From: JADGRA01 sp035622755
GTDB taxonomy: Bacteria > Myxococcota > Myxococcia > Myxococcales > Myxococcaceae
NCBI GenBank assembly: GCA_035622755.1
Contig: DASPUU010000331.1
Coordinates: 1-15,460 of the forward strand
Direction of reading: 5' to 3'
DNA length: 15,460 nt
This document shows positions 1 through 7,540 of the stretch, in pieces. Position numbers and translations under genes: made by a program. Every line of letters begins with the position of its first letter. Positions within the stretch are counted from its first letter, which is position 1. The notes under the pieces are model-generated. The model saw nothing but the letters and a program-made list of their open reading frames with translations, did no database searches and had not been told where the DNA came from.

Positions 1-252
1 GAGCTCGCCCTCAAGCACCAGCCGGCGGTGATCATCCTGGACCTGAAGCAGCACGTCGACGGTCGCGACCTCCTGGCCACCTTGAAGAAGGACCCCCGCA
101 CCAAGCACATCAAGGTCCTCGTGCTCTCCGCCATCGAGGACCAGTTCACCCGCCACGTCTGCCTCGAGCTGGGCGCCGACGATTACGACGTGAAGCCCTT
201 CGACCCGTGCTTCATGTCCAAGGTGGCCCGCCTGGCCGGTGTGAAGCACTAG
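1..252 (+). CDS. Response-regulator receiver domain protein (5' truncated by window)
   Basis: The reading frame is open from base 1 to a TAG at 250-252, giving the last 83 residues of a CheY-like receiver domain. The segment VIILDL carries the probable phospho-acceptor Asp (14th visible residue), followed by DGRDLL. The beta-4 strand VLVLSA has the conserved Ser/Thr position, and ADDYDVKPFD carries the invariant Lys-Pro pair. The protein stops soon after alpha-5, so this is either a single-domain regulator or a receiver at the C-terminus of a larger protein; the N-terminus lies outside the window. The loop after the Asp reads KQHV rather than the common M-P-x-M pattern, a mild departure. Receiver domains accept phosphate from histidine kinases. 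The HD-GYP gene 97 bp downstream on the same strand could be a signalling partner, but that is inference from proximity. Confidence 0.85.
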   Translation, partial: ELALKHQPAVIILDLKQHVDGRDLLATLKKDPRTKHIKVLVLSAIEDQFTRHVCLELGADDYDVKPFDPCFMSKVARLAGVKH

Positions 253-280
253 CCGCACTCCCCGAGCGCGTCCGCGGGGT

Positions 281-295
281 CCCCGGGACCCGGGG
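281..295. other. GC-rich inverted repeat after the receiver gene
   Basis: CCCCGGG (281-287) and CCCGGGG (289-295) form a perfect 7-nt inverted repeat around a single A. As RNA it could fold with a 5-bp stem and a 5-nt loop. There is no T-tract behind it, so terminator function is uncertain. It lies between the receiver stop codon and the HD-GYP start. In DNA this rich in G+C, such repeats can arise by chance. Confidence 0.25.
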
Positions 296-335
296 CCTGC
301 CCGGGGGGCACCTGCCCCCTCGTCCGCCCGTGGAG

Positions 336-341
336 TAGAAC
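336..341 (+). promoter_or_regulatory. Candidate -10 element before the HD-GYP gene
   Basis: TAGAAC stands out in an almost purely G+C stretch and ends 8 nt before the ATG at 350. That would place the transcription start within a few nucleotides of the start codon. No convincing -35 box is visible 17 bp upstream. The call rests on position and on similar elements before other genes in this window. Confidence 0.25.
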
Positions 342-349
342 GGCAGGCG

Positions 350-1861
350 ATGAGCTCCGGCCCGCACAGCGTGGAGGATCTCGCCCGCCGAGCCACCAAG
401 CTGAACTCCATCCTCGACGTGGCCAAGGCCATGGCCGCCGCCCGGGACCTGGAGCTCCTGCTGCCGCTCATCATCTACGAGGCAGCCAAGGTGGTCGACG
501 CCGACCGCTGCACGCTCTTCGTCCTCGACCGCGACCGGGGTGAGCTGTGGAGCAAGGTGGCCCAGGGCGCTGCCCGGGAGATCCGCGTCAAGCTGGGCCG
601 CGGCATCGCCGGCACGGTGGCCGAGACCGGCGAGGTGATCAACATCACCGACGCCTACCAGGACCCGCGCTTCAACCGCGACGTCGACCTGACCACCGGG
701 TACCGCACGCACACCATCCTCTGCGTGCCGATGCGCGACGCCCGGGGCGAGGTCACCGGCGTCCTCCAGGCGCTCAACAAGCACCAGGGAACCTTCGACG
801 ACGAGGACGCCGAGCTGCTCCTCGCCCTCGGCGGGCAGGCGGCCGGGGCCATCGAGAACGCGCTGCTCCACGAGGAGATCAGCCGGCTCTTCGAGGGCTT
901 CGTCTCCGCCTCGGTGGTGGCCATCGAGTCCCGCGACCCGACCACCGCCGGCCACTCCGGCCGGGTGGCCGCCCTGACCGTGGGCCTGGCCCACGCCGTG
1001 GAGCGCGTCGAGAAGGGGCCCTACGCCGGGCTTCGCTTCACGCCGCCCGAGGTCCAGGAGATCCGCTACGCCAGCCTGCTCCACGATTTCGGCAAGGTCG
1101 GCGTGCGCGAGCCGGTGCTGGTCAAGGCGGAGAAGCTCTACCCCCAGGAGCTGGACGTGCTCCAGGCCCGGTTCGAGCTGGCGCGCAAGGACCTCGAGGT
1201 CCGGAGCTACCAGCGGCGGCTGGCCTCGGTCAGCCTGCTCGGGGAGAAGGCGCTCTCCGAGATCGAGAGCGAGGAGGACCAGCGGCTCGCCCGCGAGCTC
1301 GCCCAGCTCGACGAGATGCGCGACTTCGTCCTGGCCTGCAACCGGCCGACGGTGCTCGCCCGCGACGGCTTCGAGCGCCTCACCGAGGTGGCCCGCTTCA
1401 CCTTCCGCGACGGCCACGGCGCGGAGCGGCCGCTCCTGGTCCCGCGGGAGCTGGAGTGCCTCTCCATCCCGCGCGGCTCGCTCTCGGCTGCGGAGCGGAC
1501 CGAGATCGAGAGCCACGTCACCCACACCTTCCGCTTCCTCTCCCAGATTCCCTGGACGCGGGCGCTGCGCCGCGTTCCCTCCATCGCCTACGCGCACCAC
1601 GAGCGGCTCAACGGGCGCGGCTACCCCCGCTCGGTGGCCGCGGAGGAGATCCCCGTCCAGTCGAAGATGATGGCCATCTCCGACGTCTACGACGCCCTGA
1701 CCGCGGCCGACCGCCCCTACAAGAAGGCCGTCCCCAACGTGCAGGCCCTCTCCATCATCGACGAGGAGTCGAAGGCCGGAGCGCTCGACGCCGAGCTGTT
1801 CCGCGTCTTCGTCGAGGCCGAGGTTCCGCGGAACTCGCTGCGCCCCATGGTGCCCGCCTGA
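350..1861 (+). CDS. GAF domain plus HD-GYP phosphodiesterase with large insert
   Basis: This 503-residue cytoplasmic signalling protein has a GAF sensor domain at about residues 18-172 and an HD-GYP domain at about 180-500. HD-GYP enzymes hydrolyse cyclic dinucleotides, usually c-di-GMP. Visible metal and signature residues are H202 (GHSGRV), H245-D246 in HDFGK, H389, H416-H417-E418, GRGYP at 422-426 and D445 in ISDVYDAL, so the site looks complete. Between HDFGK and the next conserved His (H389) there are about 143 residues, where the textbook domain has roughly 30. The extra segment is charged and helical, possibly coiled coil, at about 268-330. I recall a similar insert from a recognisable subclass of bacterial HD-GYP proteins, so it is probably not an artefact. 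There is no signal peptide or membrane segment. The ATG at 350 was chosen because the GAF domain begins soon after it. The GAF ligand cannot be told from sequence. Confidence 0.92.
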   Translation: MSSGPHSVEDLARRATKLNSILDVAKAMAAARDLELLLPLIIYEAAKVVDADRCTLFVLDRDRGELWSKVAQGAAREIRVKLGRGIAGTVAETGEVINITDAYQDPRFNRDVDLTTGYRTHTILCVPMRDARGEVTGVLQALNKHQGTFDDEDAELLLALGGQAAGAIENALLHEEISRLFEGFVSASVVAIESRDPTTAGHSGRVAALTVGLAHAVERVEKGPYAGLRFTPPEVQEIRYASLLHDFGKVGVREPVLVKAEKLYPQELDVLQARFELARKDLEVRSYQRRLASVSLLGEKALSEIESEEDQRLARELAQLDEMRDFVLACNRPTVLARDGFERLTEVARFTFRDGHGAERPLLVPRELECLSIPRGSLSAAERTEIESHVTHTFRFLSQIPWTRALRRVPSIAYAHHERLNGRGYPRSVAAEEIPVQSKMMAISDVYDALTAADRPYKKAVPNVQALSIIDEESKAGALDAELFRVFVEAEVPRNSLRPMVPA

Positions 1862-1916
1862 GGGAGCGGCCGGCGCCCGGGGAACGGCCCGAGGGACGGA
1901 CGACCGCCGGTCCTGC

Positions 1917-1922
1917 TACAAG
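1917..1922 (+). promoter_or_regulatory. Candidate -10 element before the M28 peptidase
   Basis: TACAAG, ending 9 nt before the GTG at 1932, is the only TA-containing hexamer close to this start. The region between has no Shine-Dalgarno sequence. A leaderless or nearly leaderless transcript would fit, but no -35 box is evident. Confidence 0.22.
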
Positions 1923-1931
1923 CCGCCGGCT

Positions 1932-3593
1932 GTGCTCCTCCCCGCCGTCGCCGTCGCCCTCCTGACCCTCGGCACCTCGCCGACCCACCCCGCCGACGCC
2001 ATCGCCCTCGGTGCCGCCTCCGCGGCGGCCACCATCCGTCCCGAGGCCATCTCCGCCCAGGTGCGCTTCCTGGCCAGCGACCTGCTCGAGGGGCGGGGCA
2101 CCGGGGCTCGGGGCCACGAGCTCGCCGCCGCCTACGTCTCCAGCCAGCTCCAGGGGCTGGGTCTCGAGCCTGCCGGCGAGGACGGGACCTACTACCAGTG
2201 GGTTCCGCTGCGCGCCGCCCGGGTGACCTCCTCCTCGCTGGACGTCCTCCCCGCCAGGGGACCGCCGGTGGCCCTCACCTCCGGCACCGATTTCCTCGCC
2301 TCGCCCGACCTGGCCCGCGGCCAGGCCGACGTCACCGCCCCGCTGGTCTTCGTCGGCTTCGGCGTCCAGGCGCCCGAGTACCGGTACGACGACCTGGCCG
2401 GCGTGGACCTGAAGGGGAAGATCGCCGTCGTCTTCCAGTTCGCGCCCCTCACCGACCGGGACGACTTCTTCCCCGGCCTGCCCAGCGCTCTCTATTCCGA
2501 GTACCGGCGAAAGCTCCGCCTCCTCCACGACCGGGGCGTGGCCGGCGTCCTCCTCGTCCGGACCCCCCGGGCGGACCGGGTCCTGCCCTGGGACGTGGTG
2601 GTCCGGGCGCAGCGCTTCGAGTCGATGGCGCTCCTGAACAACGGCGAGGTGCAACCCTGGCTCACCGTGCCCAAGGCCTCGCTGAAAGGGGAAGCCTTCC
2701 AGCGCCTGCTCCAGCTGTCCGGCCGGACCGAGAGCATGGCCGACCTGCTCGCCGCCTGCGAGAGCGGCCACCCCCGCTCCTTCTCGCTCGGCATCAGCGC
2801 CCGGCTCCGGGTGACCTCCCCGGTGCGTGCGCTCCGCTCGCCCAACGTCATCGGCCGGCTCCCCGCGGCGACCGGCTCACCGAGCGCCGCCGAGACGGTG
2901 GTCTACAGCGCCCACCTCGACCACCTCGGCATCGGCGAGCCGGAAAACGGGGACGCCATCTACAACGGGGCCGCGGACAACGCCGCCGGCGTGGCCACCG
3001 TCCTCGAGGTGGCGCGCGCCTTCACCCGGCTCCCGGAGCGGCCCCGGCGCGCCATCCTCTTCTTGCTCGTCACCGCCGAGGAGAAGGGCCTGCTCGGCAG
3101 CGAGTACTTCGTCGGCCATCCCACCGTGCCCCTGGACCGCATCGTCGCCGACATCAACGTGGACAGCGGCTATCCGCTCTTCCCGGTCACCAGCGTCCAG
3201 GCGCGCGGCGCCGACCACAGCTCGCTGCTCCGCGACGTCCAGGTGGCCGCCTCCGCCCTCGGCTACCAGCTCCGGCCCGAGTCGGAGCCGGAGCAGAACT
3301 CGTTCATCCGCTCCGACCAGTACAACTTCGTCCGCGCCGGCATCCCGGCCATCTTCGCCGCCGAGTCCCCGGCCGACGACACGCCCGCCCAGCGGGAACA
3401 GGCGCTGGCCGAGCGCAAGCGCCGCTACCACCGGCCCGCGGACGAGTGGCGGCCGGACATCGACTTCGCCCCGGCCGCGGCGCTGGCCCGCTTCCAGTTC
3501 CTGGTCGGCCTCGCCGTGGCCCAGCGCGGGGCCAGCGACCGGCCCCGGTTCCTCGACGGCGACCTCTTCACCACGTTCTTCAAGCGCAACTAG
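1932..3593 (+). CDS. Secreted M28-family zinc metallopeptidase with PA domain
   Basis: This 553-residue protein starts at a GTG with a hydrophobic Sec-type signal (about residues 1-22, Leu/Ala/Val core), so export to the periplasm or outside is expected. A PA-like insert spans about 130-300 (PLVFVGFGVQAPEY, then DLKGKIAVVF). The M28 catalytic domain follows at about 303-530 with the usual co-catalytic di-zinc residues: H328 and D330 in AHLDHLG, D349 in GAADNAAG, the Glu pair E383-E384 in TAEEKG, D411 in NVDS and H500 in YHRPADEW. All ligands appear present, so it should be an active aminopeptidase or related exopeptidase; the exact substrate is unknown. It is convergent with the amidohydrolase at 3617-5263, another exported enzyme, hinting at peptide or amino-acid-derivative scavenging, which is inference. 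The last residues (LFTTFFKRN) are not a recognisable sorting signal. Confidence 0.92.
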   Translation: MLLPAVAVALLTLGTSPTHPADAIALGAASAAATIRPEAISAQVRFLASDLLEGRGTGARGHELAAAYVSSQLQGLGLEPAGEDGTYYQWVPLRAARVTSSSLDVLPARGPPVALTSGTDFLASPDLARGQADVTAPLVFVGFGVQAPEYRYDDLAGVDLKGKIAVVFQFAPLTDRDDFFPGLPSALYSEYRRKLRLLHDRGVAGVLLVRTPRADRVLPWDVVVRAQRFESMALLNNGEVQPWLTVPKASLKGEAFQRLLQLSGRTESMADLLAACESGHPRSFSLGISARLRVTSPVRALRSPNVIGRLPAATGSPSAAETVVYSAHLDHLGIGEPENGDAIYNGAADNAAGVATVLEVARAFTRLPERPRRAILFLLVTAEEKGLLGSEYFVGHPTVPLDRIVADINVDSGYPLFPVTSVQARGADHSSLLRDVQVAASALGYQLRPESEPEQNSFIRSDQYNFVRAGIPAIFAAESPADDTPAQREQALAERKRRYHRPADEWRPDIDFAPAAALARFQFLVGLAVAQRGASDRPRFLDGDLFTTFFKRN

Positions 3594-3594
3594 C

Positions 3595-3614
3595 CCCGGG
3601 GGGGGCGCCCCGGG
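3595..3614. terminator. Stem-loop between convergent genes
   Basis: CCCGGGG (3595-3601) and CCCCGGG (3608-3614) are complementary over 7 bp with a 6-nt loop, filling the 23-bp gap between the convergent M28 and amidohydrolase stop codons. No T-tract follows on either strand, so it is not a classic intrinsic terminator. A bidirectional role is plausible from position only. Confidence 0.35.
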
Positions 3615-3616
3615 CG

Positions 3617-5263
3617 TCAGCGGAGGGCCGGGGGCACGGGGTGGAGGAGCGGCCGCCCCGGACGGGCGTCGGTGCGGATGCCGTCCTGGAGGACGACCTG
3701 GCCGTTCACCACGACCAGCTCGATGCCCACCGGGTACTGCTTGGGATGCGCATAGGTGGCCGTGCCGCTCACCGTGGCCGGGTCGAAGACCACCAGGTCG
3801 GCGGCCATCCCCGGCCGCACCAGGCCGCGGTCGCCGAGCCCGAGCCGGGCGGCGGGGAGCGAGGTCATCTTCCGCACCGCCTCCTCGAGCGGGAAGAGCT
3901 GCGCTTCCCGGGCGTAGGTGCCGAGCACGCGCGGCATGCTGCCGAAGGCGCGGGGATGGTTGCCGTCCTGCGCCAGCGGCCCGTCCACCGCGTCCGAGTT
4001 GGCGTCGATGCCGATGGCGGTCCACCGCTGCCGCAGGGCCAGCCTCAGGTCCGGCTCGTCGGCCCAGAAGCGAAGCACCTGGGTCGTTCCCCGGTCGGCC
4101 AGCGCCAGGTCCACCACCGCCGCCGCCGGCGTCAGGTGGCGCTCCCTGGCCAGCTGGGCCACCGTCTTGCCCTCGGCCGCCTTGGCCTCGGGGAGGAAGG
4201 TGGCGGCGACGGTGATGCGCTCCGGCATGTCCGCATCCGGCCAGCCGCTGGCGATCTCCACCTCGATGAGCGAACGCTGGTCGGGGTTCCGGAGGCGCTC
4301 GAGCATGGCCTCCGTGCCCCCGGCCATCGCCCAGCCGGGCAGGTCGGCGGTGAGATTGTTCGCCCCGGCGAGGTAGGGGTAGACGTTGGCGGCGATGTCC
4401 ACGCCCTCGGCGCGCGCCGCCTCGATGCGCCTGACCACCTCTCCCATCCGGCCCCAGTTGCGGCGGCCGGCGACCTTGAGGTGCCAGATCTCCACCGGGA
4501 TGCGGGCGCGCCGGCCGATGGTGATGGCCTCCTCCAGCGCACCGAGGACGTCGTCGCCCTCGTCGCGAATGTGGGTGAAGTAGCTCCCTCCCCACGGCGC
4601 GGCCGCCTGGGCCAGGGCCACCAGCTCCTCCGTCCGGGCATAGCTGCCCGGAGGGTAGATGAGCGCCGAGGAGAGCCCGAAGGCGCCCTGGCGCATCGCT
4701 TTCCGCACCTCGACCTGCATGCGGAGCAGCTGGTCCGGCGTGGGCGCCCCTTCTCCCAGGCCCATCACCGCCGCGCGGACCTGGGCCGCCCCCACCGTGG
4801 TCCCCAGATTCATCGCCGGACGCGCCGCCCGGAAGCGTCGCCAGTAGCCGGAGAGATCGGTCCAGTCCACCCCGAGGTGGTGGAGCGTGAGCCAGTCGCG
4901 GGCCTCGGCCGCCAGCGCCGGCGTCATCGGCGCCACGCTCACCCCCTCGCCGGTGAGCTCGCTGGTCACGCCCTGGCGGATCTTCGACTCGCCACGGGGA
5001 TCGACGAGCAGGGTGAGCTCGGACTGTCCGAGCAGGTCGATGAAGCCGGGGGCGACGACATGGTCGTGCACATCGATGCGCTGCCCGGCCGGTGCTCCGT
5101 GGAGGTCTCCCACCGCGGCGATCCGGTCTCCCCGGACGCCGACGTCCGCCCGGAACCAGGGCGCCCCGGTCCCGTCCACCACCCGCGCGTTCTCGAGGAC
5201 GAGGTCGTAGCGCTCCGGGGCTGCGAGCAGGCACAGCGCCGCGAGGAGGCCGAGCGGGACCAT
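3617..5263 (-). CDS. Exported D-aminoacylase-like amidohydrolase
   Basis: This 548-residue protein of the amidohydrolase superfamily is closest in pattern to N-acyl-D-amino-acid deacylases. Residues 1-15 form a short hydrophobic signal (VPLGLLAALCLLAA), so a periplasmic location is likely. The entry strand PGFID (72-76) is followed by LLGQSE instead of the HxH motif typical of the superfamily. H231 (SYFTHIRDEGD), H261 (EIWHLK) and D420 (GIDANSD) match the other usual metal and catalytic positions. The C-terminal part, with HPRAFGSMPRVLG (436-448) and RPGMAADLVVFD (483-494), is the standard family ending. The start is 29 nt after the pyruvate kinase stop, so it is probably the last gene of the minus-strand cluster. 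Substrate identity (N-acyl-D-amino acid versus another amide) is uncertain. It could also be a dihydroorotase- or imidazolonepropionase-like enzyme, but the D-aminoacylase layout fits better. Confidence 0.82.
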   Translation of the reverse strand: MVPLGLLAALCLLAAPERYDLVLENARVVDGTGAPWFRADVGVRGDRIAAVGDLHGAPAGQRIDVHDHVVAPGFIDLLGQSELTLLVDPRGESKIRQGVTSELTGEGVSVAPMTPALAAEARDWLTLHHLGVDWTDLSGYWRRFRAARPAMNLGTTVGAAQVRAAVMGLGEGAPTPDQLLRMQVEVRKAMRQGAFGLSSALIYPPGSYARTEELVALAQAAAPWGGSYFTHIRDEGDDVLGALEEAITIGRRARIPVEIWHLKVAGRRNWGRMGEVVRRIEAARAEGVDIAANVYPYLAGANNLTADLPGWAMAGGTEAMLERLRNPDQRSLIEVEIASGWPDADMPERITVAATFLPEAKAAEGKTVAQLARERHLTPAAAVVDLALADRGTTQVLRFWADEPDLRLALRQRWTAIGIDANSDAVDGPLAQDGNHPRAFGSMPRVLGTYAREAQLFPLEEAVRKMTSLPAARLGLGDRGLVRPGMAADLVVFDPATVSGTATYAHPKQYPVGIELVVVNGQVVLQDGIRTDARPGRPLLHPVPPALR

Positions 5264-5292
5264 CAGGCCCCGGGGAGCTTAGCCGAGAGCCG

Positions 5293-6717
5293 TCAGGACA
5301 GGGTGTGGAGCCGCACGGTGTTGGTCATCCCGGCCTTCCCCACCGGCGCGCCGAAGACCACCACCACCCGGTCTCCCGAGCGGGCGAAGCCGCGGCTGAC
5401 CAGCTCCTCCTCCACCCGGCGAACCATGTCCTCGGTGCGATCGAGGGGCTCGAGGACCCGGGGCACGACGCCCCAGAGCAGCGACAGCGTCCGGCGAACC
5501 TCCTGGTTGGGCGAGAAGCCGACGATGGGCACCGGCGGCCGGTAGTGGCTCACCAGGCGGGCGGTGGCCCCGGAGAGGGTGAAGGCGGCGATGGCCACGG
5601 CGTTGGAGAGGCGGGCCGCCTCGCAGGCGATGGCCGCGGTGACGTCCGGGAAGGAGGCGGGCGCGGTGAGCGGAACCCGCTGCGGCACCCGGCCCTGCAA
5701 GCGGGCGGCGCTCTCGGCGGCGAGGATGATGCGGTCCATCATCTCCACCGATTCCACCGGGAAGGCGCCGGAGGCCGTCTCCCCGGAGAGCATGAGCGCG
5801 TCGGCGCCGTCGAAGACGGCGTTGGCCACGTCCGAGGCCTCGGCCCGGGTGGGCCGGGGATGCTCGATCATCGAGTTGAGCATCTGGGTGGCGACGATGA
5901 CCGGAAGCCCGCGGGTGTTGGCGCGCCGGATGATGTCCTTCTGGACGGCGGGGACCTCCTCCGGGGGGATCTCCACGCCCAGGTCTCCCCGGGCGACCAT
6001 CACCCCGTTGGCCCGGTCGAGGATGGCATCCAGCCGTGCGATGGCCTCCGGCTTCTCCAGCTTGGCGATGATCGGGACCTGGCGGCCGGCCTCGGCCATC
6101 GCCGCCCTGGTCTGGTCCAGGTCGGCCGGCTGTCGCACGAAGGACAGCCCGATGAAGTCGATCCCCGCCTTGAGCCCGAAGAGGAGGTCCTCGCGGTCCT
6201 TGGGGGTGAGCGCCTCGGCGCGCAGCGCCACCCCGGGAAGGTTGATGCCCTTGCTGCTGCTCAGCGTCCCCCCGTGGATCACCTCGGTCTGCACGCGGCC
6301 CTTCTTGTCCGTCTCCAGCACCCGGAGCTCGAGCAGGCCGTCGTCGAGCAGGATGCGGTCCCCCGGGTTCACGTCCGAGGCCAGGTGGGGATAGGTGGTG
6401 GAAATGAGCTCGGCCGTGCCCAGCACCGACTCGTCGGTGGTGATGCTCAGCGCGGCGCCGGGGACCAGCTCCACGCTCCCGCCCTGGAGCCGGCCGGTGC
6501 GGATCTTCGGGCCCTGGAGGTCGCCCAGGATGCCCACCCCCTTCCGCACCTTGAGCGAGGCGGCGCGGACCATGGAGATGGTCTTGGCGTGCTGCTCGTG
6601 CGTCCCGTGAGAGAAGTTGAGGCGGGCCACGTCCATCCCGGCGGCGAGAAGCCTCTCCAGAACGCCGGGGTCGAGGCACGCCGGGCCGAGGGTGCAGACG
6701 ATCTTCGCGCGGCGCAT
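5293..6717 (-). CDS. pyk: Pyruvate kinase
   Basis: This 474-residue cytoplasmic enzyme transfers phosphate from phosphoenolpyruvate to ADP, the last step of glycolysis. The N-terminus RRAKIVCTLGPA, the barrel motif ARLNFSHGTHEQH (R32, N34, S36), GDLQGPKIRTG (65-75), IIAKLEK with catalytic K219 and metal ligand E221, MVARGDLGVEIP with D245, and VATQMLNSM with T277 are all intact. The B domain lies at about 72-168 and the C-terminal domain at about 345-474. The length matches standard bacterial enzymes, with no extra C-terminal PEP-utiliser domain. The ATG at 6717 is fixed by the conserved N-terminus. Just before it the mRNA reads CUCCUCCUCGG, so there is no Shine-Dalgarno sequence, only its complement. 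It lies 55 nt after the SprT-like gene and 29 nt before the amidohydrolase, apparently in one operon. Confidence 0.97.
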   Translation of the reverse strand: MRRAKIVCTLGPACLDPGVLERLLAAGMDVARLNFSHGTHEQHAKTISMVRAASLKVRKGVGILGDLQGPKIRTGRLQGGSVELVPGAALSITTDESVLGTAELISTTYPHLASDVNPGDRILLDDGLLELRVLETDKKGRVQTEVIHGGTLSSSKGINLPGVALRAEALTPKDREDLLFGLKAGIDFIGLSFVRQPADLDQTRAAMAEAGRQVPIIAKLEKPEAIARLDAILDRANGVMVARGDLGVEIPPEEVPAVQKDIIRRANTRGLPVIVATQMLNSMIEHPRPTRAEASDVANAVFDGADALMLSGETASGAFPVESVEMMDRIILAAESAARLQGRVPQRVPLTAPASFPDVTAAIACEAARLSNAVAIAAFTLSGATARLVSHYRPPVPIVGFSPNQEVRRTLSLLWGVVPRVLEPLDRTEDMVRRVEEELVSRGFARSGDRVVVVFGAPVGKAGMTNTVRLHTLS

Positions 6718-6772
6718 ACCGAGGAGGAGTGTGCTGGCCAGGCCGGTGCGGCGCAAGTCGATCCGCCCGGCC

Positions 6773-7528
6773 TCAGCCGAGGAGCAGCAGTCGCAGGTTC
6801 TCCCGCTCCCAGCGCAGCGCTGCCCGGTAGAGGGGGAACGCCTTCTCGCGGTCGCGCAGCGCACGCGGATGATGCACGCGGCGGCCGGGGCCATTCGAGC
6901 TGGGGAAGACCTGGTGGAGCATCTCGTGGAAGACGATGAACTCCACGAAGTAGAGCGGCACGGCCTGCTGATCGAGCGAGGGGTGGATGCGGATCTCGCG
7001 TGTCTGGTGGTCGTACACGCCGAGGCGGATGGACTTGCGCCGGCGGCGGCCGGCCGAGCGGCCCCAGCCGATGGCCGCCCGCACTCCGCCGTGGAAGTGG
7101 GAATCGTTGAGCCGCTCGAAGATCTCCCGCAGGTCGTAGACCTGGCCCCGCGGGCAGAGGACCTCGTCGTGCTCGTCCCGGTGCTGGCGGATGCGGGGCT
7201 GCTCCCGCCGGACGAAGTCGTCGAGCAGGCGCCCCGCCCGGCGCTGCCCGCGGCCGGCGTAGTCGGCCACCGCACGCACCACCGGCGCCGGCGCATCGAG
7301 GAACATGTGATGCAGCCGGAGGCGGAGCACGGCCGGGGCCCGCCGGAAGCTGATCATCGTGCTCCGGTTGTCGGTGACCGAGAGCCGGACCGGGAGCCCG
7401 AGGTCCCGGGAGAGCCTCCGGGCCAGCTCGCCTGCCCGTTCCAGGATGGCGTCGCGGGGGGGGAGCCGGACGAGCCGCGGCTCGACGTCGAGCAGGAGAA
7501 GCTGGCGAGGTGACGTGTCCCTGGCCAC
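6773..7528 (-). CDS. SprT-like putative zinc metalloprotease
   Basis: This 251-residue protein starts at a GTG. Its C-terminal half resembles SprT/Spartan-type metallopeptidases: EIFERLNDSHFHGGV (135-149), then YDHQTREIRIHPSLD (172-186), then VFHEMLHQVFP with an HExxH zinc motif at 201-205. Further possible ligands are H219-H220 (RVHHPR) and E228, and the domain closes with YRAALRWERENL. The N-terminal ~110 residues are basic and unlike anything I recognise. No signal peptide or membrane segment is seen, so it should be cytoplasmic. SprT relatives cleave proteins, in eukaryotes DNA-protein crosslinks; the bacterial role is poorly known. It starts 12 nt after the YkgJ-type gene, consistent with an operon. 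AGGA, 10 nt before the GTG, may serve as a weak ribosome-binding site. Confidence 0.75.
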   Translation of the reverse strand: MARDTSPRQLLLLDVEPRLVRLPPRDAILERAGELARRLSRDLGLPVRLSVTDNRSTMISFRRAPAVLRLRLHHMFLDAPAPVVRAVADYAGRGQRRAGRLLDDFVRREQPRIRQHRDEHDEVLCPRGQVYDLREIFERLNDSHFHGGVRAAIGWGRSAGRRRRKSIRLGVYDHQTREIRIHPSLDQQAVPLYFVEFIVFHEMLHQVFPSSNGPGRRVHHPRALRDREKAFPLYRAALRWERENLRLLLLG

Positions 7529-7540
7529 GGAAAGACGATC

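Noticed and set aside
212..1600. A 462-codon minus-strand frame opposite the HD-GYP gene
   Set aside because: Low-complexity Gly/Ala/Arg/Val translation with no motif, while the opposite strand encodes complete GAF and HD-GYP domains.
2198..5545. A 1115-codon open frame on the plus strand crossing the M28 gene and the opposite amidohydrolase
   Set aside because: It is Arg/Pro/Gly/Ala-rich with no recognisable domain and overlaps two genes with intact catalytic motifs. In high-G+C DNA such long shadow frames are expected.
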